A DNA stretch of 64,000 nt, taken from contig BSYQ01000002.1 of the NCBI GenBank assembly GCA_030272585.1, forward strand, positions 3,100,001 to 3,164,000, given 5' to 3'. Each line of letters starts with the position of its first letter. The first letter of the stretch is position 1. The notes under the pieces are model-generated. The model saw only the letters and a list, made by a program, of their open reading frames with translations, was not told the origin of the DNA and ran no database searches. Shown here piece after piece: positions 10,476 to 20,047 of this stretch. A program made the position numbers and the translations under genes. This stretch comes from Bryopsis sp. KO-2023. Its lineage: Eukaryota > Chlorophyta > Ulvophyceae > Bryopsidales > Bryopsidaceae.

Positions 10476-12290
10476 TTAACGCTGTTCCTGCGCTTGCGCT
10501 TGCTGGATAGCACGCTGCTCCTGCGCATGCGCTTGCTGCACTGCACGATACCGGACACAGGGATCAAATGCGGCAGCCACCCTCTTGGACTTGAGGAATG
10601 GCAGATCCCTTGTGATGCCGGACACCTTGAGCTGCCGCTTCACACACATGTTGCAGTGTGGCAACTTCTCGTGCTCAGCCGGGAACGAAGGGATTTCTTC
10701 GAACGTCGAGCGTGTCAGCTTCAACATATGGGCAGGTAGAGAAAATGGGGAGACGGTGGCGATGGACTTGTTGTCCACTTCCGCGACTTTTTGGACCGCC
10801 GTGACGATGCGCCCCAGCATCGAGTATGCCAACCAATGAGCATCACACACGAGGTGATACCCACAAGGAAGGACGGAATACTTCTTCTGCGTCAGCCGCT
10901 GAGCACTTGCTTGCATTGGGCTTCTCCCGCACCAAATGCACATGGGCAACTCGTGAAAGTGCCGGTTGCCGCGGTAATTTTGCAAGGCTCGGTCCCTGGG
11001 GTTAGTATATTGGACCTTCGGCCATTTCTCTGACGCAGTGATGGGGTTGCAAGCCTCCTCGATATCCTCCCGTGACAGGTTCACTTCGCTGGGTGCAGCA
11101 TCCACTTTGTCCTGAGCAGCCGCCCTTAATCTCCTGAGCTTAACCTTTTCTCGGAAAGCCCGAAGTGCTGCTTCTGTTGGAGCTAACTCCAACGGTGGAT
11201 GAACCGCACGCTGAACCTCTGTCACCTGGCTTGGCCCTTCATCATTCCTTATTTCCCCGTCCTCCAGTTCAGAACTAGGACCTTCGAGCCTAGGAGGTGG
11301 ACTGCCGAAGTCAATTTCTTCGTTAAAATCCAAGTCCAAAAGCTCCTCCTCTCTCATGTCGAATAAGTCCTCCCCCGGTGCTATTGCGGTAGCCTCATCT
11401 CCGGGAGTCTGAACTGTTGGCGCTGGTTGTGAGGGTGCTGGAGTCTTTAATGCGGCAGCCTTTAACTTGAGTAACAAGTTGGCTCTTGCTGCATCTCCAG
11501 GCATACGATCCCTCGGTGGCTCACCACCTTCATCGTCACCGTCCTCTCGCCTTCTCTTTCCGTGTGGATCTTCATCCCTACACGGCGAGCTTGGACGTTT
11601 GTTTTTCCCTTTCCCCTTGCCCTTGCTTGAGCCTCCCGCATCATCGTCCTTGGACGGTTCCAGATCAAGTGTTGCGTTTGACAACAGAACTTGGACTTGG
11701 CGATCCAGTTCTTCGCGTACCCGTGGTGCTGGTACCGGCGGGTTCAAACGCAGCATCTTGTCCGTTGTTTCGCTCTGCACTTGAAGTTTTTCAGAGCCGT
11801 CTCTGAGGGACTCTCCCAGCAAATCGATCTGCAGCTCTTGTTCTGCCACTTCCTTCTTAAGGTTGTTGGCTGCTGCACTCCACGCGGTTGCTACAGCTTG
11901 CTGCAGCGTTTCCTCTACCGCGGTAAATCGATCCACCATTCCCCCGAGAGCTTGTTTACGGAGGTCATTCTCACGATGGTTAGCCATCATGTGAGATTGG
12001 AACCTTTGTTTTTTTAGCTTCATGGCTTCCAATTTTTCTTCCAAGACCTTGGTCTTGTCCTCCGCTTCTTTCTTTTCCGCCTCCGCCTTTTCCTTGGCTT
12101 TCTCCGCTGCCTCCTTCGCAGCCTCAGCTGCTTTCGTCCGGTCACTCAACTCTGCGAGCTGCCGGGTTAAGGCCTCATTGTTCTGCAGCACCTCCTCTGC
12201 GGTCGTAACAAAGTGCTGCAGCTCCTCTTCTTTTTGAGCTACCTCCGCTTCCAACCTCGCAATAATTGCGGCGGGTGTATCGGCAGCCAT
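10476..12290 (-). CDS. third ORF of outer chromovirus (coiled-coil / Cys-His protein)
   Basis: 604 residues in the sense direction of its element, downstream of pol, with start context and length equal to the inner copy. Order: Glu/Lys/Ala-rich coiled coil (about residues 10-180), basic Lys-rich stretch (near 225-260), acidic stretch (DLFDMREEELLDLDF near 310), then a Cys/His cluster near 452-487 (CIWC, then CGYHLVCDAHW) and a second pair, CNMC, near 546. There is no signal peptide or transmembrane segment, so it is not an envelope protein. The inner element has entered upstream of its start codon and separated it from pol. Function unknown; nucleic-acid or protein binding through zinc is an inference. 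Confidence 0.85.
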   Translation of the reverse strand: MAADTPAAIIARLEAEVAQKEEELQHFVTTAEEVLQNNEALTRQLAELSDRTKAAEAAKEAAEKAKEKAEAEKKEAEDKTKVLEEKLEAMKLKKQRFQSHMMANHRENDLRKQALGGMVDRFTAVEETLQQAVATAWSAAANNLKKEVAEQELQIDLLGESLRDGSEKLQVQSETTDKMLRLNPPVPAPRVREELDRQVQVLLSNATLDLEPSKDDDAGGSSKGKGKGKNKRPSSPCRDEDPHGKRRREDGDDEGGEPPRDRMPGDAARANLLLKLKAAALKTPAPSQPAPTVQTPGDEATAIAPGEDLFDMREEELLDLDFNEEIDFGSPPPRLEGPSSELEDGEIRNDEGPSQVTEVQRAVHPPLELAPTEAALRAFREKVKLRRLRAAAQDKVDAAPSEVNLSREDIEEACNPITASEKWPKVQYTNPRDRALQNYRGNRHFHELPMCIWCGRSPMQASAQRLTQKKYSVLPCGYHLVCDAHWLAYSMLGRIVTAVQKVAEVDNKSIATVSPFSLPAHMLKLTRSTFEEIPSFPAEHEKLPHCNMCVKRQLKVSGITRDLPFLKSKRVAAAFDPCVRYRAVQQAHAQEQRAIQQAQAQEQR

Positions 12291-12376
12291 TATGTTCGTC
12301 GGAAAGAAAGAAATAACAACGGTTTGTGCGTCTTTAGACTTTTTTTTTCACTCAGGAGCTCGCTCCGTTTACACAA

Positions 12377-12802
12377 TGTTAGTCTTTTAGCGCTATACGA
12401 GGTAGTTTGGGATAGAGCCGAGGGTGGCTGACGCATGCGGGTTCGCGAGTAAGACAGATTAGACCCAGAGTTTGGGGCATGCGTCAGCGTACTACACTTA
12501 GGGGTACTTAAGAGGCCCACTCGTTGTTTTGACATTCTTATTTCACTTTACTTTGTAAGAACTCGGGATTCGTGGGATTGGTGTGTTCCCGCTTGTGTGT
12601 GTGTTTGTGTGTGTGTGTCTAAGTGTTTGCCTGACGCAATCACTTATCCAACCAAGTGCTCTAGTAGCGTTCACAACCGCGCTAGCTAGAGAGTTGTCTA
12701 AACCAACAAACCCCACAAGTATACTTGCGTTAGCCAGCAAGTTATCACGAATCCAATCAACACAGCCGACCACTATTGCGTCACCCACAAGCTTCACTAT
12801 CA
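12377..12802 (+). repeat. 5' LTR of inner chromovirus
   Basis: 426 bp, TGTTAGTC ... CACTATCA. It differs in length from the outer element's LTRs mainly in the (GT)n tract. Confidence 0.95.
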
Positions 12803-12804
12803 AT

Positions 12805-12816
12805 TGGTTTCGGAGC
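12805..12816 (+). promoter_or_regulatory. primer binding site
   Basis: TGGTTTCGGAGC, two bases after the LTR. It is complementary to a tRNA 3' end GCUCCGAAACCA. It differs at two positions from the initiator-Met primer site TGGTATCAGAGC common in plant Ty3 elements, so the primer tRNA is uncertain. Confidence 0.8.
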
Positions 12817-12947
12817 GAGGCAAGAACTTTAAGTTCTTGAGATCGAAACTTGTGAACGTGGCGCAACAAACGTTTTTGTTTGTTTGTTTGGTAGAGAGAA
12901 ACTCCAACCGTGGTTGTTGAGTACTCCCAAATAGTGGCTGAGAGACC

Positions 12948-15599
12948 ATGGCTGACCGTGAACACGCATTGGTGGTGCGCGAGCCTCAAGTTGAAGAGCC
13001 AGGGATTGAACCTGAGTTCGATGAGGAATTGCCTGACGCACCCAATGTTGTGTATCAACAAATAAACGTCCAGAACATCCACAATGTCCAGCAAGCAGCT
13101 GTCGACATAGACATGGGAGCTGATGCGGAAGCCTTAAGAGAGGATGTGGATGCGGTCCATGACCGTGTGGACGATTTAGCCCACGGGCTAAGGGGTCACC
13201 TGCAGCAAGTTGACCAGACACTGGGGCAGAGGCTAGCCCATGCTGAGGCCTCTGTGTCGAACCAACTGGCTGGCGCATCAGAGGTGATCGGGCAGGCGCT
13301 GGAAACACAGCACCAGCATGCGCAACAGGTTGAGGCCACACAGCATGCGGTGGTGTCGCAACAGCAGAAGCTGGATTCAGTAGCGGCTCAACATAGTCGA
13401 TACGAGCAGAGGCTATTACGCCAAGATATCGACCATAGAAAAGAAAGAGCTGAGATCAAAGCTTCTGTGGACGCAATAACGAGGAGGATGGATGCCGCAG
13501 ACATTCTAGCGGACTCTCGTTTTGCTGACCTAAAAGAAGCAACTGAAGCATCAGCACTTCAGTTAAAACAACTCTCCGAGTTATCCCTTGTTCAAGGGCG
13601 GAGAATTGAAGGCTTATTAGGAACTGTTGCGGATTCCAACGAAAAAGTCGAACGGACTCTAGAATTGTTTCGGGAGTCCTTGCACAAACAAGGTGCTGAG
13701 GTGAAGCGTTTGCAGAGCTCAAGAGTAGCAATTCAAAAAGATTTGATTGCCTTGGAGAAAAAGGCATCCAAGACCTGGGATCAGCAGCAAGATGCAGCTG
13801 ATGTGGTTGCCTTAAGATTATCTGGCCTGGAACGAAGCATGGAGGATGTAAGTGGCGGAAGTCAGAGTGCCCAAAGTGGAAGTGATGCTCGTGCAGTATC
13901 ACCAGAGCGTGAAGAATCAACTTCTCCTGAGCCTGAGGACTCAGCCTTTGGGATGCCGCTGCCGAAGAAATCAGTAAAGCAGTTGGCTGCATCATGGCCG
14001 CCACTAGACCAGAGCTTCGCGGTAGGAATGGTTGGGGCAGGAACCTCAACAATACCGGCTCCTCCAGCAGTACAGGTCGAGGAGGGTGAAATTGTTGCTG
14101 CAGAAGCACCACCATGCACTGCAGTGGATAGCGCACCAGACGCTGATTTCACATTCCCTCAACTGATACCTCCAAGTACAAGAGCTCAGCCTGGAGTACG
14201 CATCTCAGAACCCGACTCTGCCGATGGATCACGTAGACCCACACGAACTAACCCAAGAGTTCTCTCCTCAGCAGAAGTGTTATATCAAATTGACCTTGAG
14301 CGTGCTAAGGCACAGGTCAGAGAAGAGAAAGGAAAAGAACCCATGCAGATCCCCACACGTACTGGAAGATTGGGACTTGGGTTAAGTGCTTTGGGAGCAA
14401 GGGTAGAAAATAATCCCTTTGCTGCACTTGGTTCATATGAGTCTACTGGTGGACCCAGTCGAGTTCCTCGCATGCGAGGTAACTTTGGAGACCCTGGTGA
14501 TGACGACCCAGATGATGATGGCGGTGATGATTACCGCGACAGACGAAACCGCCCACCTTCCCGCATTCCAGGTGCGCCTGATGGCGGAGGAGGTGGTGGC
14601 GGCGGTGGTGATGGTGGAGGCGGTGGACCTCCCGGTGGACCTCCTGATGGAGGTGGAGGTGGAGGTGGCGCTGGACCGGCAGGCCCAGGACCTCCTAGGC
14701 AAGGACAGTGGTTGCCTAGTACCGTCAAGTTGCAAATGCCTCGCGCATTTAACGGAAGTGGAGAACCAAAAGCCCGTAAATGGCAAGTGCTCATGACGCG
14801 GTACTTGAGAACCTGCGGAGTGCATGAAGCACAGTGGCAGTCGATTATGGCCACTAACCTTTATGGAGCTGCCTCGGATTGGTTAACGATGCAAGAGTTG
14901 AAAATTCACCGAGGTGAAAGACCACCCTTCCGTGACTGGATGGACTTCATGGATGGCTTAGCTACAGCTTTCGAATTCTCTAGTGATCGAGATGAAGCGT
15001 GGCGTGACCTCCATAAACTCAAGCAGACTGGAACCGTGAAACAGTTCGTTAAAGAGTTTCAGCGGTTAGTTTTGAGGATTCCAGACCTCGAAGAGGATCA
15101 CCAGTATTTGCTCTTCGTGGATGGACTTAAAAGTGAAGTTCAGAAGTTAGTCGCAGCAACGGTACCTCGAGATGTCGAGGCCGCCATCATATCAGCCGAA
15201 CGATTGGAAGCCCTTGGAGTTGGAACACAAGGCCAAGGAGGGCAAACCAATCAGAAAAAGAAAGGAGTCTGGCGTGGTGGAAGAAAGAAGAAAGGCCAGA
15301 ATCAGGGTCAGCAGCAGCAGAACCCTACACCACCAGCCCAAGCACCACCACAAGCTGCCGCAGGAGTGCAACAGCAGCAGCAACAGCAACAAGGACGAGG
15401 AGGAGGACGTGGTGGTGGTGGACGTGGACGCGGTGGTGGTAACCGTGGAAGAGGACAAGCCAATCAGGGAAGACAGAACCCCCAGGGGGGAGGGGGATAT
15501 CATTGTTATCTTTGTGGAAAGAAGGGTCATCCTGTGAGGCAATGTCCTAGATTGGAGGAGGTGAAAAACCTCCCCGATGTAAAAAAAATGTTAAACTGA
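12948..15599 (+). CDS. gag: Gag of inner chromovirus
   Basis: 883-residue structural protein that forms the particle. A long coiled coil occupies about residues 40-280, then a Ser/Glu/Pro linker and a Gly-rich run (about 540-590). A Ty3-type capsid region (about 600-790) follows, with WLTMQEL, FRDWMDFMDGLATAFEF and LKQTGTVKQFVKEFQRLV. After a Gln- and RGG-like Gly/Arg-rich stretch comes one CCHC knuckle, CYLCGKKGHPVRQC (near 853-866). The long N-terminal coiled coil makes it much larger than a typical Ty3 Gag. A run of eight A (15581-15588) just before the end, with the pol frame open in -1 across this point, fits the -1 frameshift many Ty3/gypsy elements use to make Gag-Pol. Confidence 0.92.
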   Translation: MADREHALVVREPQVEEPGIEPEFDEELPDAPNVVYQQINVQNIHNVQQAAVDIDMGADAEALREDVDAVHDRVDDLAHGLRGHLQQVDQTLGQRLAHAEASVSNQLAGASEVIGQALETQHQHAQQVEATQHAVVSQQQKLDSVAAQHSRYEQRLLRQDIDHRKERAEIKASVDAITRRMDAADILADSRFADLKEATEASALQLKQLSELSLVQGRRIEGLLGTVADSNEKVERTLELFRESLHKQGAEVKRLQSSRVAIQKDLIALEKKASKTWDQQQDAADVVALRLSGLERSMEDVSGGSQSAQSGSDARAVSPEREESTSPEPEDSAFGMPLPKKSVKQLAASWPPLDQSFAVGMVGAGTSTIPAPPAVQVEEGEIVAAEAPPCTAVDSAPDADFTFPQLIPPSTRAQPGVRISEPDSADGSRRPTRTNPRVLSSAEVLYQIDLERAKAQVREEKGKEPMQIPTRTGRLGLGLSALGARVENNPFAALGSYESTGGPSRVPRMRGNFGDPGDDDPDDDGGDDYRDRRNRPPSRIPGAPDGGGGGGGGGDGGGGGPPGGPPDGGGGGGGAGPAGPGPPRQGQWLPSTVKLQMPRAFNGSGEPKARKWQVLMTRYLRTCGVHEAQWQSIMATNLYGAASDWLTMQELKIHRGERPPFRDWMDFMDGLATAFEFSSDRDEAWRDLHKLKQTGTVKQFVKEFQRLVLRIPDLEEDHQYLLFVDGLKSEVQKLVAATVPRDVEAAIISAERLEALGVGTQGQGGQTNQKKKGVWRGGRKKKGQNQGQQQQNPTPPAQAPPQAAAGVQQQQQQQQGRGGGRGGGGRGRGGGNRGRGQANQGRQNPQGGGGYHCYLCGKKGHPVRQCPRLEEVKNLPDVKKMLN

Positions 15600-15856
15600 C
15601 CGCCAGGCAGGAAACTGCTTCGCCTGAGCCTGGCCGACGCAAACGTCGTAAGCGAAACAGAGTTCGTAGGCGGCGTAGGAAGCATAGATCAAAAGTAGGT
15701 GCCTCGAAAAAGGTTAAAAGTACTCACAGCGGAAAACCTGAGGAGCGGACTAGTACACCGCGTGAAGAGAGAACAGAGACACTCTCCACATCTACCCAAT
15801 CGGCACATGACAACTGCGATTGGAAAAATGAACAGAAGGAAAGCACACCGGATGAG

Positions 15857-18800
15857 ATGGACGCGCCTCATGCGTCATCTGCATCTCTTCCCTCTGTTAG
15901 TGAATCTGTGGGCTCATTGGAGTCGCAGAGTAGTCTACAGGAGTCCCTGCCTGCAGACGTAGACGATAGTGGGTCAGAAACAACCCAGCGGTCTACCACA
16001 GAGCGAGTTAATGTGTCAGAAGTTCGATCAACTTCGTCAACCAAGGGTGACACATGCCCTCTGTTAAAAATTCAAGAAGTGCCTGTGAGAGGGTACGAAG
16101 TAAAAGCACGGATCAAGACCACGGACCTTTATGCATTCATTGATTGTGGAAGTACCGCAAACTATATCAATGATAAGGTAGCGCGTGATCTCGGGTTGTC
16201 GATTACACCAAGCTCCAAGAGAGCAATGTTGGCAAACGGAGATATTAAAGAACTGGCTGGCAGCTGTAACAACCTCCGAGTAAAGATAGGAGGGCTGAAG
16301 TGCAAAATGAAAGCGGATCTGTTCCCAGACCTTGGTTATGACCTAATATTGGGCATGCCTTGGTTGCAGAAAGAAAACCCCCGCATAGACTTTCAGCAGA
16401 ATGAGATTTCAGTTTGCAAAAACAGCCAAGTGTTTCATCTCCCGTTGCGTCATCCAACCCAAGAGAGTATTGAACCTGAACGAAAAGTACAGTCGATACT
16501 GCAAGAAGTGCCAGTGACTGAGTGTTCAGCTAAGAGAATGATGCGTCATCTCAAAACAGAGACAGCATTCATGGTTGTAGTGCAAGAGTCTGAAGAGAAA
16601 GCTTTAGGCCAACATGAATTGCCTGACGCAATAGAGCGAACACAGCCATTCAACACTGAGGATGAGATTGGCAAACTTATTCGTTCAGACACCCCTGCCG
16701 AAATTAAAAAGGTGGTAGAAACACACCGTGGTGTGTTCCCTCGTGATTTACCCCCAGGGATCCCTCCGAAGAGAAAAGGTCATGAGTTTAAGATAGACCT
16801 GGAGGATCCAACACCTATCCATCGTCCAATATACAAGCTTTCACCAGCAGAGCTGGATGAAGTGAAAGCACAAGTGGACTACCTTCTGGAACAGAAGAAA
16901 ATCAAACCATCCGAGTCCCCTTGGGGCGCGCCAATCCTATTTGTACCGAAAAAGGATGGAGGCTTAAGGATGTGTGTGGATTACAGGTGGATCAATAAGG
17001 TGACGGTGAAAAACCGGTATCCTTTACCCCTGCCAGAAGAATTGATGGATAGAGTGTTCAAAGCCAAAGTGTTCTCGAAGTTAGATCTGCGATCAGGCTA
17101 TTGGCAATTTCCAGTAAGGCCATCTGATACAGATAAAACAGCGTTCCGCACGAGATACGGTCACTTTGAGTTTTTGGTAGCGCCTTTTGGGCTAACCAAT
17201 TGCCCAGCGCAATTCCAAACTCTAGTGCAAGACCTACTCGCAGAGTTTTTAGATGATTTTGTTGTTGTCTTTATCGATGACATACTCATCTTCTCTGAAA
17301 ACATGGAACAGCATGCCGAACACTTAGAGAAAGTCCTGTCGCGACTAGCAGAATATCAGCTTTTTGCTAAGGCAAGTAAAAGTGAGCTGGCTGTCGCAAC
17401 AGTAGACTATCTTGGCTACCGCATTAGCGGAAGTGGGTTAAAACCACAGGAACAAAAAGTGAAGGCAGTGAAGGAGTGGAAGGAACTACAGAGTGTTAGC
17501 GATGTACGTAGTTTCCTTGGAATGGTTTCATACTACAGGAAATTCATTCCCCAGTTTGCACATGTTGCTGGACCACTCCATGACTTAGTGAAAAAAGACC
17601 ATCCCTGGAGATGGGGACAGGTTGAGCGTGGCGCATTTAATGAATTGAAAAAGCGTTTAAGTCAAGCTCCCGTCCTTATTTTTCCAGATGCGTCACTGCC
17701 TTACACTGTGATCACTGATGCGTCGAATGAGGCCATCGGTGCCGTGTTAACACAGGATCACGGAGAGGGGCTACAGCCAATAGCTTACCTCTCACGTAGA
17801 TTCAAGCCTGCCGAGCTTAACTATGCACCATACGACAAAGAGTTGTGTGCAATATGTTATGCGATGGTGCAGTGGAGACATTATCTAGAAGGTTGTGCGG
17901 GTGGAGTAACAGTGTTCACAGACCACCAACCTCTGACGCATATTCTGTCGCAGAGGAACCTTTCTAGAACCCAAGCAAGATGGCTTGAGGCGGGGTACCT
18001 GACTTCGATCAACCCCAAGATCTCCTATATCAAAGGCAAGGCTAATGTGTTAGCAGATGCTCTCTCCCGCAGTGTTCCTAAGCCCGTGGAAACTGCGATG
18101 AACATTTCCACTTGGCAAGTGCATCAAGCAAGCCAAGACGAGTGGAAACAAGCCCTCCAAGCTGATAACTCCTTGGTGAAGATATTGCGGAAGCTTGAGA
18201 GTGGCGAGGAAGTTGAGGGATATTTCCTCAGAGAGGGAATACTCTGGACGGTCCCAAAAAGAGGATTAGTCGAGAAAGTGGTGGTTCCTAAAGGCCAGCG
18301 CAATAAGATTATGAAGGAGTGCCATGAGACACCTTCAGCAGGCCATACAGGACCAGCGCGAACAGGAGAAATCCTCGCGCGGCGATATTGGTGGAAGGGG
18401 TGGATGAATGAGTTGAAGGCATTTGTACGCGAATGCCCTGTGTGCCAACAAATAAAGGCTGACACACAGAAGCCTATGGGCTTACTTCAACCCCTGCCAA
18501 TACCTGAGCGGAAGTGGGAGCAGATTACCACTGACTTGGTGACAGATCTACCAGCATCCAATGGGTTTACTGCTGTAGCTGTCTTTGTCGATAGACTTAC
18601 CAAGTTTGTGCATTTCGCCCCATGTACTAAAGAGATTACCGCTGCAGGATACGCCCAACTTTTTATCGAACATGTTTACCGCAACCATGGCCTACCTAAA
18701 GTGATTGTGTCTGATAGAGACCCTCGCTTTACCAGCAAGTTCTGGCAGACGCTTTTTAAAGCTCTGGGTACAGAGATTCGTATGAGTACAGCTTACCACC

Positions 18801-19597
18801 CTCAGACGGATGGGCAGAGTGAGGTTACCATACGTACTCTGGAAAATTTTCTAAGGCCATATGCTGAGAGGTATCCCCATAAGTGGGTTGAGTATTTACC
18901 TACAGCAGAGTTTGCAGCAAACAATGCAGTGAATGCGAGTACAGGGTTCGCACCTGCATATTTGATGTATGGGTACCATCCAGAAACACCAAACATTGGT
19001 GGGACGGCAACGCAATTTCAAGTGGAAGCAGTTAAGACTATGGTAGCACGGATGGCACAGGACTTAGATACCGCAAAAGCATATTACTCTAGAGCACAAC
19101 ACAGAATGTGTGTGAGTGCAAACAAGAAGAGGAAAGATATTGCTTTTGAGAAAGGGGATAAAGTCCTGATAAAAAGCCGTTTTATTCCGTTGGCTGCTTT
19201 GAACAAAGTGAGTCCAAAACTGCGCCGTCGATTTGTGGGTCCCTTTGAAATTGTGGAGAAAATATCAAAGGTGGCCTACAGAGTTCAACTTCCGGAAACA
19301 TGGCTCATTCACCCAGTGTTTCATGTTTCTAAGTTCAAGCGTTATCACGCCTCGAGTGATAACAGCAGGCAGATACAACCTCCAGAAGGAGAGTTGATTG
19401 GTAGCGAAGTAGAGTATGAGGTCGAAAATATCCTAAGGGCTAGAGGTAAACGCAATCGTGAATACCTAGTGCTGTGGAAAGGATACGATCTACTTGACGC
19501 TACTTGGGAACCTGAAGCTAATCTGGTTAACGCACCAGATATACTTCGCGCATTTAAAGAGAAAGAAAGAAAAGAGTTGCAGAAAGGAAGAGAATAG
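15857..19597 (+). CDS. pol: Pol polyprotein of inner chromovirus
   Basis: 1246 residues from the first Met; the frame is open further upstream over a basic Arg/Lys-rich stretch down to gag, so Met 15857 need not be the real start. Domains in order: retropepsin with FIDCGSTANYI (near 93-103; Cys follows the catalytic Asp), reverse transcriptase with VVFIDDILIF (near 469-478), RNase H with VITDASNEAIGAV (near 617), integrase with an HHCC finger (near 818-860, CPVCQQIK) and the catalytic DDE triad (TTDLVTDLP near 890, SDRDPRFTS near 953, E in GQSEVT near 990), and a C-terminal chromodomain (near 1175-1235, YLVLWKGYDLLDATWEP). The chromodomain places it among chromoviruses, which can direct integration to marked chromatin. 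Confidence 0.95.
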   Translation: MDAPHASSASLPSVSESVGSLESQSSLQESLPADVDDSGSETTQRSTTERVNVSEVRSTSSTKGDTCPLLKIQEVPVRGYEVKARIKTTDLYAFIDCGSTANYINDKVARDLGLSITPSSKRAMLANGDIKELAGSCNNLRVKIGGLKCKMKADLFPDLGYDLILGMPWLQKENPRIDFQQNEISVCKNSQVFHLPLRHPTQESIEPERKVQSILQEVPVTECSAKRMMRHLKTETAFMVVVQESEEKALGQHELPDAIERTQPFNTEDEIGKLIRSDTPAEIKKVVETHRGVFPRDLPPGIPPKRKGHEFKIDLEDPTPIHRPIYKLSPAELDEVKAQVDYLLEQKKIKPSESPWGAPILFVPKKDGGLRMCVDYRWINKVTVKNRYPLPLPEELMDRVFKAKVFSKLDLRSGYWQFPVRPSDTDKTAFRTRYGHFEFLVAPFGLTNCPAQFQTLVQDLLAEFLDDFVVVFIDDILIFSENMEQHAEHLEKVLSRLAEYQLFAKASKSELAVATVDYLGYRISGSGLKPQEQKVKAVKEWKELQSVSDVRSFLGMVSYYRKFIPQFAHVAGPLHDLVKKDHPWRWGQVERGAFNELKKRLSQAPVLIFPDASLPYTVITDASNEAIGAVLTQDHGEGLQPIAYLSRRFKPAELNYAPYDKELCAICYAMVQWRHYLEGCAGGVTVFTDHQPLTHILSQRNLSRTQARWLEAGYLTSINPKISYIKGKANVLADALSRSVPKPVETAMNISTWQVHQASQDEWKQALQADNSLVKILRKLESGEEVEGYFLREGILWTVPKRGLVEKVVVPKGQRNKIMKECHETPSAGHTGPARTGEILARRYWWKGWMNELKAFVRECPVCQQIKADTQKPMGLLQPLPIPERKWEQITTDLVTDLPASNGFTAVAVFVDRLTKFVHFAPCTKEITAAGYAQLFIEHVYRNHGLPKVIVSDRDPRFTSKFWQTLFKALGTEIRMSTAYHPQTDGQSEVTIRTLENFLRPYAERYPHKWVEYLPTAEFAANNAVNASTGFAPAYLMYGYHPETPNIGGTATQFQVEAVKTMVARMAQDLDTAKAYYSRAQHRMCVSANKKRKDIAFEKGDKVLIKSRFIPLAALNKVSPKLRRRFVGPFEIVEKISKVAYRVQLPETWLIHPVFHVSKFKRYHASSDNSRQIQPPEGELIGSEVEYEVENILRARGKRNREYLVLWKGYDLLDATWEPEANLVNAPDILRAFKEKERKELQKGRE

Positions 19598-20047
19598 GGA
19601 AGCAGAGTGTTTGATGGCTAAGGTGGAACTCCTTATAGCAAGGGGGCGCGAAAAAGGATACCTTAGAAAAACTCTGTCGACTTCCAAACCAACTCTTTAT
19701 CTTTAATGCGTTAGGTGCCTAAGTTATTTGGCTGGCGCAGTAAGTGTAGCTTCAGTAGTACTTTAGAAACCGGGCAAACGATGTCACATTCGAGATAGTG
19801 TGGTTGTTCCGAGAAAACCCCTATCAAGTGACGTGTTGAGGTGGTCTTGACGAGACTCCAACCGAGCGAAACGTTGGTGTCTCACCCCAATAACCCAACG
19901 AGGAAAGTGTACGAGTCACCCAGCCTTATAAGCGCAGCCCTCGAACCATTTTGCCCTAGTGTTTGTGTAAACGGAGCGAGCTCCTGAATGAAAAAGAGTC
20001 TAAAGACGCACAAACCGTTGTTTATTTCTTTCTTTCCGACGAACATA

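Noticed and set aside
14531-14854. Antisense Pro-rich frames opposite the Gly-rich runs of gag
   Set aside because: They mirror the Gly-codon runs of the sense protein; they are shadows, not genes.
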